The position numbers and the translations under genes are program-made. From the NCBI RefSeq assembly GCF_030814475.1, contig NZ_JAUSVF010000001.1:124001-188000 (forward strand): a DNA stretch of 64,000 nucleotides, in the 5' to 3' direction. Every line of letters starts with the position of its first letter. The first letter of the stretch is position 1. The DNA is from Pararhizobium capsulatum DSM 1112 (GTDB lineage: Bacteria; Pseudomonadota; Alphaproteobacteria; Rhizobiales; Rhizobiaceae). Positions 36,535-48,342 of this stretch are shown one piece after another. The notes under the pieces are model-generated. The model was given only the letters and a program-made list of their open reading frames with translations, did not search any database and was not told the origin of the DNA.

Positions 36535-36951
36535 TTACCGCTTCGCCGTGCCGCCTTCGGCTATCTCATCCGTCAAGGCATCGTCAGCCCTGATATAATG
36601 CTCTTCCTTGATCTGCCCACTGATCGCGGCAAAGGCCGCCGTCAGCACGGCGATGTCATCGGAAAACCCGACAAACGCAAAAACATCGGGGATGACATCG
36701 AAAGGCAGCACGAAATAGGCCAGAGCCCCGAGCAGGATACCGCGCGTGCGCATTGGCGTCGCCGGATCCATGGCGCAATAATATGCGGCGACCACGTCGC
36801 GGCTGAACGGCAGTTGCCGCATCGCCCGCTTCATGGTCGGCCAGAAACGCCGACGCACTTTGCTGGCGCGCGCTTCCTGTTCGCTTTCCTCGCCCGGTAA
36901 GAGAATTTCCCCGATCTTGACGTCGTCCATATTGCCCGGTCCGTTTTCCAT
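36535..36951 (-). CDS. YkvA/DUF1232 family membrane protein
   Basis: A 138-residue protein (131 if it starts at 36930). It has the DUF1232 core TRGILLGALAYFVLPFDVIP followed by DVFAFVGFSDDIAVLTAAFA, a short hydrophobic hairpin with the FxxPxDxIPD motif. The function of the family is unknown. The N-terminal third is charged (GEESEQEARASKVRRRFW). The gene precedes no obvious partner; the pterin dehydratase gene lies 25 bp upstream on the same strand, so the two may be co-transcribed. Confidence 0.85.
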   Translation of the reverse strand: MENGPGNMDDVKIGEILLPGEESEQEARASKVRRRFWPTMKRAMRQLPFSRDVVAAYYCAMDPATPMRTRGILLGALAYFVLPFDVIPDVFAFVGFSDDIAVLTAAFAAISGQIKEEHYIRADDALTDEIAEGGTAKR

Positions 36952-36976
36952 GCTCCAGATATGGGAAGGTCGCTTT

Positions 36977-37294
36977 CTATTTCAAATGATCCGGCATTCG
37001 GCCGGCCGCCGCCTTATCCATTTTTTCTGCGAGCTTGAAATCGAGATCCGTCAATCCATTGGCCGAATGGGTGGTCAGCGTAACATCCACCTTGTTGTAA
37101 ACGTTGAACCATTCCGGATGATGATCGAGCTTTTCGGCGCTCAGCGCCGCCTCTGTCATGAAACCGAAGGCCTCGACGAAACTCTTGAAGCGGAATGCCT
37201 TCCAGATCGAAGCGCCGTCGTCGGCAAGCACCCAGCCGTTCATCACCTTCAGGCGCTCGGCAACATCCGCAGCCTCAAGCTTTTCCCGTGTCAT
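36977..37294 (-). CDS. phhB: 4a-hydroxytetrahydrobiopterin dehydratase
   Basis: A 105-residue pterin-4a-carbinolamine dehydratase (PCD/DCoH). The active-site signature DHHPEWFNVYNKVDVTLTTH, continuing SANGLTDLDFKLAEKMDK, is intact with its catalytic histidines. It recycles the pterin cofactor of phenylalanine hydroxylase; many bacteria carry it without that enzyme, possibly for molybdopterin- or folate-related chemistry. No phhA is in the window. Length is standard. Confidence 0.93.
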   Translation of the reverse strand: MTREKLEAADVAERLKVMNGWVLADDGASIWKAFRFKSFVEAFGFMTEAALSAEKLDHHPEWFNVYNKVDVTLTTHSANGLTDLDFKLAEKMDKAAAGRMPDHLK

Positions 37295-37372
37295 GGCAAT
37301 TCCTCCTGTCGCATCATCGTGCGAAGCAGAATGAAGCTGACCGTTGTCAGAGGCAATAGGTCTCAGACGGTA

Positions 37373-37951
37373 TCAGAGAGGGTGCAGATCGCCGTTGGAA
37401 AGCCCGGTCGAGAGCGGCTCCTGGAGCGGGAATATCTCTTCCGTGAGATAAGGTCCGCCGCCGATCGAATCGCGCGACGAGAGAAGGACAAACCGTGAAA
37501 CGGTAAACGAGTTCGTATGGAAGCCGCCGCGGCCTGAGAGATAACGAACGACATCTTCGACGCGCGAATTGCGCAAACGCGCCAGTGTCACATGCGGGGT
37601 AAATTTGCGCGGATCGGCAGGAAGGCCAAGCCTCTGGCAGATCCGTTCGACCTCGGCCTGCAGGGCATAAAGCTCCGGCGGATTGCTGACCCCGGCAAAG
37701 ATGGAGTGCGGTTTCTTCGAGCCGAAGGCACCCATGCCGGTCAGCTGCAGCTGGAACTCCGGCCGATTGATCCGGTCCAGCCGATCGACGATCTCGTCGG
37801 CGGTTCGTCCGTCGACGTCACCGATGAAGCGTAAGGTTATGTGGTAATTCTCTACGTCGATCCAGCGGGCACCGGGAAGACCACCCCGCAACAATGACAA
37901 ACTCATCGCGGCATTACGCGGTATCTCGAGGGCGGTGAAAAGTCTCGGCAT
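37373..37951 (-). CDS. thpR: RNA 2',3'-cyclic phosphodiesterase (ThpR, 2H family)
   Basis: A 192-residue 2H phosphoesterase. It has two HxT motifs, in YHITLRFIGD and PHVTLARLRNS, placed symmetrically about 80 residues apart, and the N-terminal RLFTALEIPRNAAMSLSLLR. The family opens 2',3'-cyclic phosphate RNA ends and ligates tRNA halves in vitro; the physiological role is unsettled. The length is normal and the start at 37951 is the family start. Confidence 0.9.
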   Translation of the reverse strand: MPRLFTALEIPRNAAMSLSLLRGGLPGARWIDVENYHITLRFIGDVDGRTADEIVDRLDRINRPEFQLQLTGMGAFGSKKPHSIFAGVSNPPELYALQAEVERICQRLGLPADPRKFTPHVTLARLRNSRVEDVVRYLSGRGGFHTNSFTVSRFVLLSSRDSIGGGPYLTEEIFPLQEPLSTGLSNGDLHPL

Positions 37952-38071
37952 GTCGAGCTCCCCGAATCTCTTTCAGATACCTCAGCGAATCACGGCCGAG
38001 GCCTCTGCGCAACTGTAATTTCGCACCTGCAATATTTCTCCAAACCATTTAAGAAGTTCTGCACATCCAGT

Positions 38072-38716
38072 TCAAGGTTTCGTTTCCCCGATCTCTTCGA
38101 GAAATCGCTCGGCGTAGGGAAGAAATTTATCAACCATGACCTGAACCCCCTCGGCATTCGGGTGCATGCCATCCTCGATCTTCAATGCCGGGTTCTCGAC
38201 AACACCGTCCAGAAAGAATGGATAGAGATCAACAAAATATGTTGCAGACAGGTCCGGATAGATCGGATTGAAGCGCTTGGCATAATCTTCGCCCATATTC
38301 GGCGGCGCGAGCATGCCGACCAATAGCACCGGAATTTTGCGGATGCTCAGCTTCTCGATCATGGCAACCAGGTTCTTGCGGCTTTCCTCGGGCGGGATGC
38401 CACGCAGCGCATCGTTGGCGCCGAGCTCGAGGATGACACCTTTCGTCCCATCAGGTACCGACCAGTCGATGCGGGCAAGGCCGCCGGAGGTCGTGTCTCC
38501 GGACACCCCGGCGTTGGTGATCACGATGTCGTGACCCTTGGCCTTCAGAGCTTTCTCAAGCCGCGCGGGAAAGGCATCTTCGGCAGGCAGCTGGTAGCCG
38601 GCCATGAGACTGTCGCCAAAACCCACCATCTGCAGGGTCTCAGCTTGGGTCGCGGACGTTACGGTAAAGCCAACTGCAAGCGTCAACAAAAATGCTGCAA
38701 ACCCTTTAATGACCAT
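38072..38716 (-). CDS. tesA: Arylesterase / lysophospholipase, GDSL family (TesA-like)
   Basis: A 214-residue SGNH hydrolase. A signal peptide (AFLLTLAVGFTVTSATQAET) is followed by the GDS block VGFGDSLMAGYQLPAEDAFP with the catalytic Ser, the ELGANDALRGIPPEESRKNL block with the oxyanion Asn, and the Asp-His pair in EDGMHPNAEGVQVMVDKF. TesA is a periplasmic esterase and thioesterase. It is divergent from a ybbA-ybbP ABC pair, as in E. coli, which supports the identity. Confidence 0.9.
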   Translation of the reverse strand: MVIKGFAAFLLTLAVGFTVTSATQAETLQMVGFGDSLMAGYQLPAEDAFPARLEKALKAKGHDIVITNAGVSGDTTSGGLARIDWSVPDGTKGVILELGANDALRGIPPEESRKNLVAMIEKLSIRKIPVLLVGMLAPPNMGEDYAKRFNPIYPDLSATYFVDLYPFFLDGVVENPALKIEDGMHPNAEGVQVMVDKFLPYAERFLEEIGETKP

Positions 38717-38800
38717 GCTTTCGTCCCTAAGTCGGCGGAAGATCGAGCCTTCCGGGCATTTGATATTTTACATATAGGATGGATTTTCTTGCCAAGAACC

Positions 38801-39508
38801 ATGATCGCGCTGAAAAATGCGGACCTCACCCTCGGCCAGGCGGCAGCCTCGGTTCATGTGCTCAAATCCATGACACTCGACATCGAAGCCGGTCAGTCCG
38901 TGGGCATTGTCGGACCTTCCGGCTCCGGCAAGTCCACCCTGCTGATGGTGCTGGCGGGTCTTGAACAGCTTGATTCGGGCGAAATCGTCATTGACGGCAC
39001 ACCGCTTCACGGCCTGAGCGAAGATCGGGTTGCCGCCTTCCGCGGGCGCAATATCGGCATCGTCTTCCAGTCCTTCCACCTGATCCCCAATATGACCGCG
39101 CTTGAAAATGTCGCCGTGCCGTTGGAACTCGCCGATGTGCGGGATGCCTTCGACATCGCCCGGCGTGAGCTCGTCTCCGTTGGTCTTGGCGAACGGCTTT
39201 CGCACTATCCAGGCCAGCTTTCGGGCGGTGAGCAGCAGCGCGTGGCCATCGCCCGCGCCTTGGCGCCTTCACCGAAGCTTCTGATCGCCGACGAGCCGAC
39301 CGGCAATCTCGACGCAGAAACCGGAAGACAGATTGCCGATCTGATCTTTTCCAAGCAAGCCGAGCGGGACATGACGCTGGTGCTCGTGACCCACGATCCG
39401 GCGCTTGCCGATCGGTGCTCGCGGCAAGTGCAGGTGCGCTCCGGCGAAATCGTCTCCTCCGGGCACAAGACGGAAAATTCGGTCCGCTCGGAAGCCCTCT
39501 CCGCATGA
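38801..39508 (+). CDS. ybbA: ABC transporter ATP-binding protein YbbA
   Basis: A 235-residue ATPase of the LolD/MacB group. It has Walker A GPSGSGKSTLLMVLAGLEQL, the Q-loop NIGIVFQSFHLIPNMTALEN, the signature PGQLSGGEQQRVAIARALA, Walker B LLIADEPTGNLDAETG and the switch LVTHDPALADRC. With the YbbP permease (next gene, ATGA overlap) it forms a mechanotransmission-type ABC complex. TesA lies divergently. Export of material linked to lipids is suspected but unproven. The ATG at 38801 precedes the family start MIALKNADLTLG. Confidence 0.9.
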   Translation: MIALKNADLTLGQAAASVHVLKSMTLDIEAGQSVGIVGPSGSGKSTLLMVLAGLEQLDSGEIVIDGTPLHGLSEDRVAAFRGRNIGIVFQSFHLIPNMTALENVAVPLELADVRDAFDIARRELVSVGLGERLSHYPGQLSGGEQQRVAIARALAPSPKLLIADEPTGNLDAETGRQIADLIFSKQAERDMTLVLVTHDPALADRCSRQVQVRSGEIVSSGHKTENSVRSEALSA

Positions 39509-42060
39509 GGACGCTCTCAATGCCCGACGGATTGCGTCTTTCGCTGGCCTTTCGACTGGCGCTTCGCGAGATGCGTGGCGGCCTCAGAGGTTTTTATATT
39601 TTCCTCGCCTGTATCGCGCTTGGAACCGCGGCCATTGCGGGGGTGAATTCTCTCTCTCAGTCGATCACGGGTTCGATCGCCTCCCAGGGGCAGGGCCTTC
39701 TCGCCGGCGACATGCGTTTCGAGTTGAACAACCGCATGGCAAGCGAAAGCGAACGCGCTTTCATCGACAGCCTTGGCGATGTTTCGGTCTCCGTCGGGCT
39801 GCGCTCGATGGCGCGGTTGCCGGATGGCTCCAACCAGGCGCTCGTCGAGCTGAAGGCCGTCGATGGCGCCTATCCGCTCTATGGCGCACTGGAGAGCGAG
39901 CCGAAAACCCCCTTGAAAGACATGCTGGCCACCAGCGGCGACCGACACAAGGCGCTGGCCGCACCGCTTCTTCTGGAGCGTCTCGGCCTTGCCGTCGGCG
40001 ACGAACTGCTGCTCGGTAAGGCGCGCATCATCATCGCTGGCACCATCGTCACCGAGCCTGATGCACTTTCGGACGGTTTCGGCTTTGCCCCACGCCTGTT
40101 GGTTTCCTCCGATACGCTTGCCGCATCCGGCCTCGTGCAGACGGGCAGCCTGGTGGAATATGCCTACAAGGTGAAGGTTTCCGATCCGACATCAGTGCCC
40201 GCGCGCGTCAGCCAGGCCCAGGAAAAATTCCCGCAGGCCGGCTGGTCGATCCGCACCAGCCGCAACGCAGCACCATCGTTGACCGCAAACATCACCCGCT
40301 TTTCGCAGTTCCTGACCCTCGTCGGCCTGACCGCCCTGATCGTCGGCGGGGTTGGGGTCGCCAATGCTGTGCGGGCCTATCTGGATTCCAAGCGTGGCGT
40401 CATCGCAGCCTTCAAATGCCTAGGCGCCCCCGGCTCGCTGATCACCACCATCTACCTGACGCAAATCCTGATGATTGCCGCGATCGGTATCGTCATCGGC
40501 CTCGCTCTCGGCATGCTCATTCCCTATGTCGCCGCTCAATTTTTGGCGGGCATGTTGCCGGTATCCACCGATTTTGCGCTCTACCCCTCTGCGCTCGGTC
40601 TGGCTGCCCTCTTCGGCATCCTCACTGCGCTCGCCTTTGCCTTCCTGCCGCTTGGTCATGCGCGCAACGTGCCGGCGACGGCGCTCTTTCGCGAGCAGAG
40701 CTTCGAGCGACAGGCATGGCCGCGCTGGCCCTATATCGTTGCTACCGTCGGCTGCCTTGTCGCCCTTGCCGGGCTTGCCGTATTCACCGCCTATGACCGG
40801 ACGATTTCCCTGACGTTCCTTGGTGCAATCGCCTTCTCCTTCGTCGTGCTGCGCGGCGTTTCGATCGTCGTTGCCTTGCTGGCAAGGCGTGCACCACGGG
40901 TGCGCTCGCCCGCGCTGAGACTTGCCATCGGCAATATTCATCGTCCGGGTGCCCTCACCCCGTCCGTTGTCCTTTCGCTTGGGCTGGGTCTCGCGCTTTT
41001 GGTGACATTGGCATTGATCGACGGCAATCTGCGTCGGGAATTGACCGGAAATCTACCGGAACGCGCGCCGAATTTCTTCTTCGTCGATATCCAGGGCAGC
41101 GAGATCGAAGGGTTCCGCAACCTGCTCCAGCAGAACCTGCCCGATGGCAAGATCATCGAAGTGCCGATGCTGCGCGGCCGCATCCTCGCCTTCAACGGCC
41201 AGGACGTCAGCAAGATGAAGGTGCCACCCGCCGGCCAGTGGGTGCTGCGAGGTGACCGCGGCATCACCTATGCCAAGAACAAGCCGGAGAACTCAAGCCT
41301 TTCCGAAGGCGAGTGGTGGAGCGGGAATTATTCCGGAAAACCGCTGGTCTCCTTCTCTGCGCAGGAGGCCGGCGAGCTTGGCCTCAAGCTCGGCGATACC
41401 GTCACCGTCAATGTTCTCGGCCGCAACATCACGGCGAAGATCGCCAACTTCCGCCGCGTCGAGTGGGAATCACTGTCGATCAACTTCGTCATGGTGTTTT
41501 CGCCCAACACGTTCGCCGGCGCGCCGCATGCCTGGCTTGCAACCGTCATCGACCCGAAAGCAACGGCGCAAGCGGAAGCAACGACGCTGCGGGCGGTCAC
41601 CAACACCTATCCGACGATCACCAGCGTGCGGGTGAAGGACGCGCTCGACATCGTCAACGAACTGGTTGGGCAACTCGCCACCGCAATCCGGGCAGCCGCC
41701 GCCGTGGCGCTTGTCGCCTCGGTGCTGGTACTCGCAGGCGCCCTGGCTGCCGGCAACCGGGCACGCGTCCACGACGCCGTGATCCTGAAGACGCTCGGTG
41801 CGACCCGGCGGACGCTCATTCGCGCCTTCTGCTACGAATATGCGATACTCGGCCTCTCGACCGCCGTCTTCGCCCTCTTTGCCGGCGGCGTAGCGGCCTG
41901 GTTCGTGGTCAGCCAGATCATGACACTGCCATCGCGTTTCCTGCCGGATGTCGCCATCGCGACCATCGCAATTGCGCTCGTCGTCACTGTCGGCATCGGG
42001 CTTGCGGGAACATGGCGCGTGCTCGGGCAGAAAGCGGCACCCGTCCTGCGCGAATTGTAA
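39505..42060 (+). CDS. ybbP: ABC transporter permease YbbP (FtsX-like)
   Basis: An 851-residue permease with two FtsX-type halves. The first membrane segment (GFYIFLACIALGTAAIAGVN) is followed by a large periplasmic domain, segments near residues 270-420, a second block with further segments, a second periplasmic domain (ELTGNLPERAPNFFFVDIQG), and the last three helices ending in VLGQKAAPVLREL. The overlap with ybbA (ATGA at 39505-39508) shows coupling. It is the usual partner of YbbA. Length agrees with E. coli YbbP (about 800). Confidence 0.9.
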   Translation: MRTLSMPDGLRLSLAFRLALREMRGGLRGFYIFLACIALGTAAIAGVNSLSQSITGSIASQGQGLLAGDMRFELNNRMASESERAFIDSLGDVSVSVGLRSMARLPDGSNQALVELKAVDGAYPLYGALESEPKTPLKDMLATSGDRHKALAAPLLLERLGLAVGDELLLGKARIIIAGTIVTEPDALSDGFGFAPRLLVSSDTLAASGLVQTGSLVEYAYKVKVSDPTSVPARVSQAQEKFPQAGWSIRTSRNAAPSLTANITRFSQFLTLVGLTALIVGGVGVANAVRAYLDSKRGVIAAFKCLGAPGSLITTIYLTQILMIAAIGIVIGLALGMLIPYVAAQFLAGMLPVSTDFALYPSALGLAALFGILTALAFAFLPLGHARNVPATALFREQSFERQAWPRWPYIVATVGCLVALAGLAVFTAYDRTISLTFLGAIAFSFVVLRGVSIVVALLARRAPRVRSPALRLAIGNIHRPGALTPSVVLSLGLGLALLVTLALIDGNLRRELTGNLPERAPNFFFVDIQGSEIEGFRNLLQQNLPDGKIIEVPMLRGRILAFNGQDVSKMKVPPAGQWVLRGDRGITYAKNKPENSSLSEGEWWSGNYSGKPLVSFSAQEAGELGLKLGDTVTVNVLGRNITAKIANFRRVEWESLSINFVMVFSPNTFAGAPHAWLATVIDPKATAQAEATTLRAVTNTYPTITSVRVKDALDIVNELVGQLATAIRAAAAVALVASVLVLAGALAAGNRARVHDAVILKTLGATRRTLIRAFCYEYAILGLSTAVFALFAGGVAAWFVVSQIMTLPSRFLPDVAIATIAIALVVTVGIGLAGTWRVLGQKAAPVLREL

Positions 42061-42162
42061 ATGCGTTACAAATCGTTAACGTTGAGGCTGAAAAGGATGA
42101 TTACGCCGCTTTTCGGCCGATTCGGCCGCCGAATGGTCTTGTGCGGACCCCATTTCAACATC

Positions 42163-42262
42163 ATATTCTCTTCAGGCATGCTGGAGCCCCGCAGCGGCGC
42201 CCGGTCCTTGTAGAGGTTTCATCCGAGATGCGCAGGACCGAACACCGTATTTTCACCCGGAG
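42163..42262 (+). ncRNA. ybhL leader RNA motif
   Basis: A conserved structured RNA is known upstream of ybhL (BI-1 family) genes in alphaproteobacteria (the ybhL motif from comparative genomics). Here the leader of the BI-1 gene contains CGGTCCT (42202-42208) pairing with AGGACCG (42234-42240), an inner CATC/GATG hairpin, and flanking GCTGGAGCCCCGCAGCGGCG. Position, orientation and stem pattern agree. I could not score it against the model, and the exact ends are approximate. The ligand or role is not known. Confidence 0.65.
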
Positions 42263-42279
42263 CTTATTAAGAGGAACCA

Positions 42280-43023
42280 ATGTCCGATCCTAGAAACTAC
42301 CAAACCCGGATGTCGCCTGCCGGCGCACAGGCGGGGGCTGTTATCGATCAGGGCCTGCGCAGCTATATGCTCAAGGTCTATAACCTGATGGCCCTTGGTC
42401 TGGCGATCACCGGCATTGCGGCCTATGCGGCCTTCACCTTTGCTTTCGCTGACGGCCAGCTGACCGCCTTCGGTCAGGCGATCTATCTCAGCCCGCTGAA
42501 GTGGGTCGTGATGCTGGCGCCGCTGGGGCTCGTCCTCTTCCTGAGCTTTCGCATCAACTCGATGAGCGTATCGGCCGCGCAAACGACCTTCTGGGTCTAT
42601 GCCGGCCTGATGGGTCTGTCGCTGTCGTCGATCTTCATGATCTATACCGGCCAGAGCATCGTCCAGACGTTCTTCGTGACCGCAGCCTCCTTCGGCGCGC
42701 TGTCGCTGTTCGGCTACACGACGAAGCGTGACCTGTCGGCCATGGGTTCGTTCCTGATCATGGGTCTTTTTGGCCTGATCATCGCCTCCATCGTCAACAT
42801 TTTCCTCGCCTCCTCTGCCCTTGATTTCGCAATCTCGGCCATGGGTGTGCTGATCTTCGCAGGCCTTACCGCCTGGGATACCCAGAAGATCAAGGAAATG
42901 TACTTCGAAGCCGATGGTGCCGACGTTGCCGGCCGCAAGGCGATCATGGGCGCGCTGACGCTCTATCTCGACTTCATCAACCTCTTCCTGTTCCTCCTGC
43001 GCTTCCTCGGAAACCGCGAGTAA
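42280..43023 (+). CDS. ybhL: Bax inhibitor-1/YccA family membrane protein (YbhL)
   Basis: A 247-residue membrane protein with seven helices. It has GLRSYMLKVYNLMALGLAIT, FLSFRINSMSVSAAQTTFWV, GYTTKRDLSAMGSFLIMGLF and the C-terminal ALTLYLDFINLFLFLLRFLG with its conserved aspartate. BI-1 proteins are pH-sensitive calcium leak channels in studied bacteria. The mRNA carries the ybhL leader. A strong terminator follows at 43046-43069. Confidence 0.92.
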   Translation: MSDPRNYQTRMSPAGAQAGAVIDQGLRSYMLKVYNLMALGLAITGIAAYAAFTFAFADGQLTAFGQAIYLSPLKWVVMLAPLGLVLFLSFRINSMSVSAAQTTFWVYAGLMGLSLSSIFMIYTGQSIVQTFFVTAASFGALSLFGYTTKRDLSAMGSFLIMGLFGLIIASIVNIFLASSALDFAISAMGVLIFAGLTAWDTQKIKEMYFEADGADVAGRKAIMGALTLYLDFINLFLFLLRFLGNRE

Positions 43024-43045
43024 CAAAACGAGTAATATTCATGGA

Positions 43046-43069
43046 AAGGCGGCTTCGGCCGCCTTTTTT
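43046..43069 (+). terminator. Rho-independent terminator of ybhL
   Basis: AAGGCGGC (43046-43053), TTCG tetraloop, GCCGCCTT (43058-43065) and T's to 43069. It ends 23-46 bases after the stop. Confidence 0.93.
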
Positions 43070-43093
43070 CATTCAAGCCGGTTACCTGATCCC

Positions 43094-43651
43094 ATGACCT
43101 TCATCCTGCGTGACGCCACTCCCTCCGATGTTCCAGCCATCACCGCGATTTATCGGGAATCGGTTCTGAACGGGACCGCAAGCTATGAGATCGATCCGCC
43201 ACAGGAGGAGGAGATGGCCAAGCGCTTTTCGGCGACAACGGAAAATGGCTATCCCTATATCGCCGCTGTGGATGAAGCCGGCACGCTCATCGGCTATGCC
43301 TATGCATCCGCTTTTCGCACACGTCCCGCCTATCGCTTTCTCGTGGAGGATTCGATCTATCTTGCGCCCGAGGCACAAGGCCGGGGCCTTGGCAAGGCGC
43401 TGCTCCAGGCGCTCATCATCCGCTGCACGGCACGCGGCTTCCGCCAGATGGTTGCCGTGATCGGTGGTGCGCATCCAGCTTCAGTCGCTCTCCATGCGGC
43501 CCTGGGATTTCGCGATGCGGGTATCCTGAAAGGCGCTGGCTACAAGCACGGCCGCTGGCTCGATACAGCCTTCATGCAGATCGAACTCGGCGACGGGTTT
43601 CAAACGGAACCGGAAGCGGGCAGCTATCCCGACACGCTCTACCGCCGCTGA
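43094..43651 (+). CDS. GNAT family N-acetyltransferase (phosphinothricin acetyltransferase type)
   Basis: A 185-residue GNAT enzyme of the PAT group: LRDATPSDVPAITAIYRESV, NGTASYEIDPPQEEEMAKRF, and the acetyl-CoA pyrophosphate loop LAPEAQGRGLGKALLQALI. The C-terminal LHAALGFRDAGILKGAGYK is conserved in the family. Members acetylate phosphinothricin, methionine sulfoximine or other small amines; the natural substrate is not predictable. It converges on the DUF2794 gene. Confidence 0.9.
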   Translation: MTFILRDATPSDVPAITAIYRESVLNGTASYEIDPPQEEEMAKRFSATTENGYPYIAAVDEAGTLIGYAYASAFRTRPAYRFLVEDSIYLAPEAQGRGLGKALLQALIIRCTARGFRQMVAVIGGAHPASVALHAALGFRDAGILKGAGYKHGRWLDTAFMQIELGDGFQTEPEAGSYPDTLYRR

Positions 43652-43661
43652 CGCAATGGGG

Positions 43662-44066
43662 TTACGACTTGACCAGCTTCAGTAGCTTGTCGAACACCTT
43701 CAAAACCTGCTTGAGATCGTGACCGCGCTTCAGAATCATGCCGTGGGCGTTGACCACGCTATAGGCACCTTGCTTGGCGGCAAGCTTCGGGTTTTTCTCG
43801 ATGCGATAAAGCGGCATCTCCCCCGAGCGCTTGAACACGGAAAATACGGCCTTGTCGATCAGGTGATCAAGGGCGTAGTCGCGCCAATCCCCGTCGCCCA
43901 CCATGCGGCCATAGACCCACAGGATCTGATCGAGTTCGGTGCGGTGAAAGGTAATCGGCAGCGGATCCCTGGCGCCGCGGTAGCTGTTCAGATCGACGAC
44001 GCCTTCAGGTGTCGCATGGCTCGTCGATCGTGTTGCGCCGTTGTGCAAATCCGGCTCATCGCTCAT
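43662..44066 (-). CDS. DUF2794 domain protein
   Basis: A 134-residue cytoplasmic protein of the alphaproteobacterial DUF2794 family. The conserved part is PITFHRTELDQILWVYGRMV, followed by DWRDYALDHLIDKAVFSVFK and RSGEMPLYRIEKNPKLAAKQ with GAYSVVNAHGMILKRGHDL. The function is unknown. There is no signal peptide or membrane segment. Downstream is the convergent GNAT gene, 10 bp away. Confidence 0.88.
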   Translation of the reverse strand: MSDEPDLHNGATRSTSHATPEGVVDLNSYRGARDPLPITFHRTELDQILWVYGRMVGDGDWRDYALDHLIDKAVFSVFKRSGEMPLYRIEKNPKLAAKQGAYSVVNAHGMILKRGHDLKQVLKVFDKLLKLVKS

Positions 44067-44453
44067 CAGTATTCCGGCCTTTTATTGTGACAGGACAGTT
44101 ACAGTGTGCCTGAGCTTCATTGAAAAGCAAGCAGTGAAGATCATCGGTGGTTTTTGACGCTTGCCTCAATTCAGCCAAAACCACGCCCCAATTGCGCGAA
44201 ACACTCATCCCCGCTGGTACCCGATCCCCCTACTTCAATCAGGCGCCGGCACGCACACGGGAAAGCGTGAATATACGCTCCCCATGTGAAACTGATCCGC
44301 AGTGCCGTTCTACTCGTGCCGTTCGGCGCGCGGCCGCGGAAGCGTTCCACGTCCCGGCATCGTTCCGGATGAGGACGCACGCTCGGTCCGGCAACCTCGA
44401 ACCCTAAGCCCCAGCCCCTCGGCGTTGCCGGACCGGGCCTCTAAACAGAAGCG
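44067..44453. other. Intergenic region with a long inverted repeat
   Basis: No gene is supported in these 387 bp. A 12-bp perfect inverted repeat, CGGTCCGGCAAC at 44384-44395 and its complement at 44424-44435, encloses a 28-base C-rich loop. It lies 18 bp beyond the stop of the DUF1223 gene and could be its terminator, although there is no T tract in either direction. Confidence 0.45.
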
Positions 44454-45224
44454 TTAGTTCGCAGCATTGTTCTTCAGGCTATCCGACGTCAGCGTGGTGG
44501 CGCCGATGATTGGACCGGGCGTCTCGCCATCCTTCATCCGCTGCAGCAGAACGGCACAGCCGCCGTTGCGTGCTTCATCGAGCACCATCGCCGGCAGCAC
44601 GAAGTTTGCCGGCTGACCATCCCACATGCCGATCGTCTGCACGTCGTTGACGGAATGGAGGTAGGAAATCGTCTTGCCGCCGTTCTCGCCGCTCTCGACG
44701 TTCACCTGCTGCTGGCGATTGAAATAAACGACAACGACATTGGCCTTGCCTTGCCCCGAGCCGACGCGAATATCAATCTCGTCGCTGCGGCGGGTGGCGG
44801 TGATCGGCACCGTCATACCCTTGCCGGAGCTATCGAGGGTCGCAAGCTTGCTGCGAATGCCAGGAAGGTCGGCACCGTTGAGATGGGCACGCCCGTTAAG
44901 GATCGCTTGAGGGGTATACACTCCGCTCCGACCCAGCATGCGAGCATAGGCGTACTGGCGGGCAGTGTTTTCCTTGGACGCAAGCGTATCGGCCCAGCCG
45001 AGGTAATTCCAGTAATCGACATGATAGGCCAGCGCCACCACTTTGTCTTCGTCGATCAAATTCTTGAGCGCTGCGTCCGCCGGCGGACAGGATGAACAGC
45101 CCTGGCTGGTAAACAGCTCCACCACGCCTTTCGGCGAAACCACGTCGCCTGCTGCAACCGGCAGTGCCGCGAGCCCGAAGGCGCAGCCCAGAAGCATACG
45201 GCGAAGATGGCATGAGAAGGACAT
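44454..45224 (-). CDS. DUF1223 secreted thioredoxin-like protein
   Basis: A 256-residue exported protein. A signal peptide (LLGCAFGLAALPVAAGDV) is followed by VELFTSQGCSSCPPADAALK, a thioredoxin-like CxxC motif typical of DUF1223, then AYHVDYWNYLGWADTLASKE and GVYTPQAILNGRAHLNG. The family is common in alphaproteobacteria; no enzymatic activity is established. The CSSC motif suggests periplasmic redox activity. It is a single-gene unit, in the same orientation as acnA. Confidence 0.87.
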   Translation of the reverse strand: MSFSCHLRRMLLGCAFGLAALPVAAGDVVSPKGVVELFTSQGCSSCPPADAALKNLIDEDKVVALAYHVDYWNYLGWADTLASKENTARQYAYARMLGRSGVYTPQAILNGRAHLNGADLPGIRSKLATLDSSGKGMTVPITATRRSDEIDIRVGSGQGKANVVVVYFNRQQQVNVESGENGGKTISYLHSVNDVQTIGMWDGQPANFVLPAMVLDEARNGGCAVLLQRMKDGETPGPIIGATTLTSDSLKNNAAN

Positions 45225-45343
45225 CAGGTTTCTATTCCCAGGGCAGTCGTAAGAGTAAAGGCGCTTCTACATACGCCGCCGTGCTTTCAACAGGAAGTCA
45301 CGTTGGAGTGAAACTCGCGGCACCGGAAAATTGCGCATGAAAA

Positions 45344-45366
45344 AGCCGGGGCACAAGACCCCGGCT
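45344..45366 (-). terminator. Terminator of acnA
   Basis: AGCCGGGG (45344-45351) pairs with CCCCGGCT (45359-45366). On the minus strand the stem is followed by TTTTT (complement of 45340-45344). It lies 20 bp after the acnA stop. Confidence 0.9.
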
Positions 45367-45386
45367 CGATATTCCAGCAAGATGCT

Positions 45387-48077
<2,691 letters not shown>

Positions 48078-48342
48078 TGGATGATACCCCGTTCCGTCTG
48101 ATCGCCAACAACTGACGTACGAACGCCCGAGCGCTATGAAAGCGCGAAATGGGATGCGGGTACGGCCATTTCCGCTGTCCGTACGTGGAAATCATTCCAT
48201 GTTCGGCGCTAGGATGAAATTCACGCCGACCGCTGGCGTGTTGGGGCGGTTATAGATAATTTCTGAGAAACGTGCCAGACCAACATTCCCCAAATTGGGA
48301 CAATTTTTTTGCATTGCGACGAACGTCGTAAAAGGAAGATGA

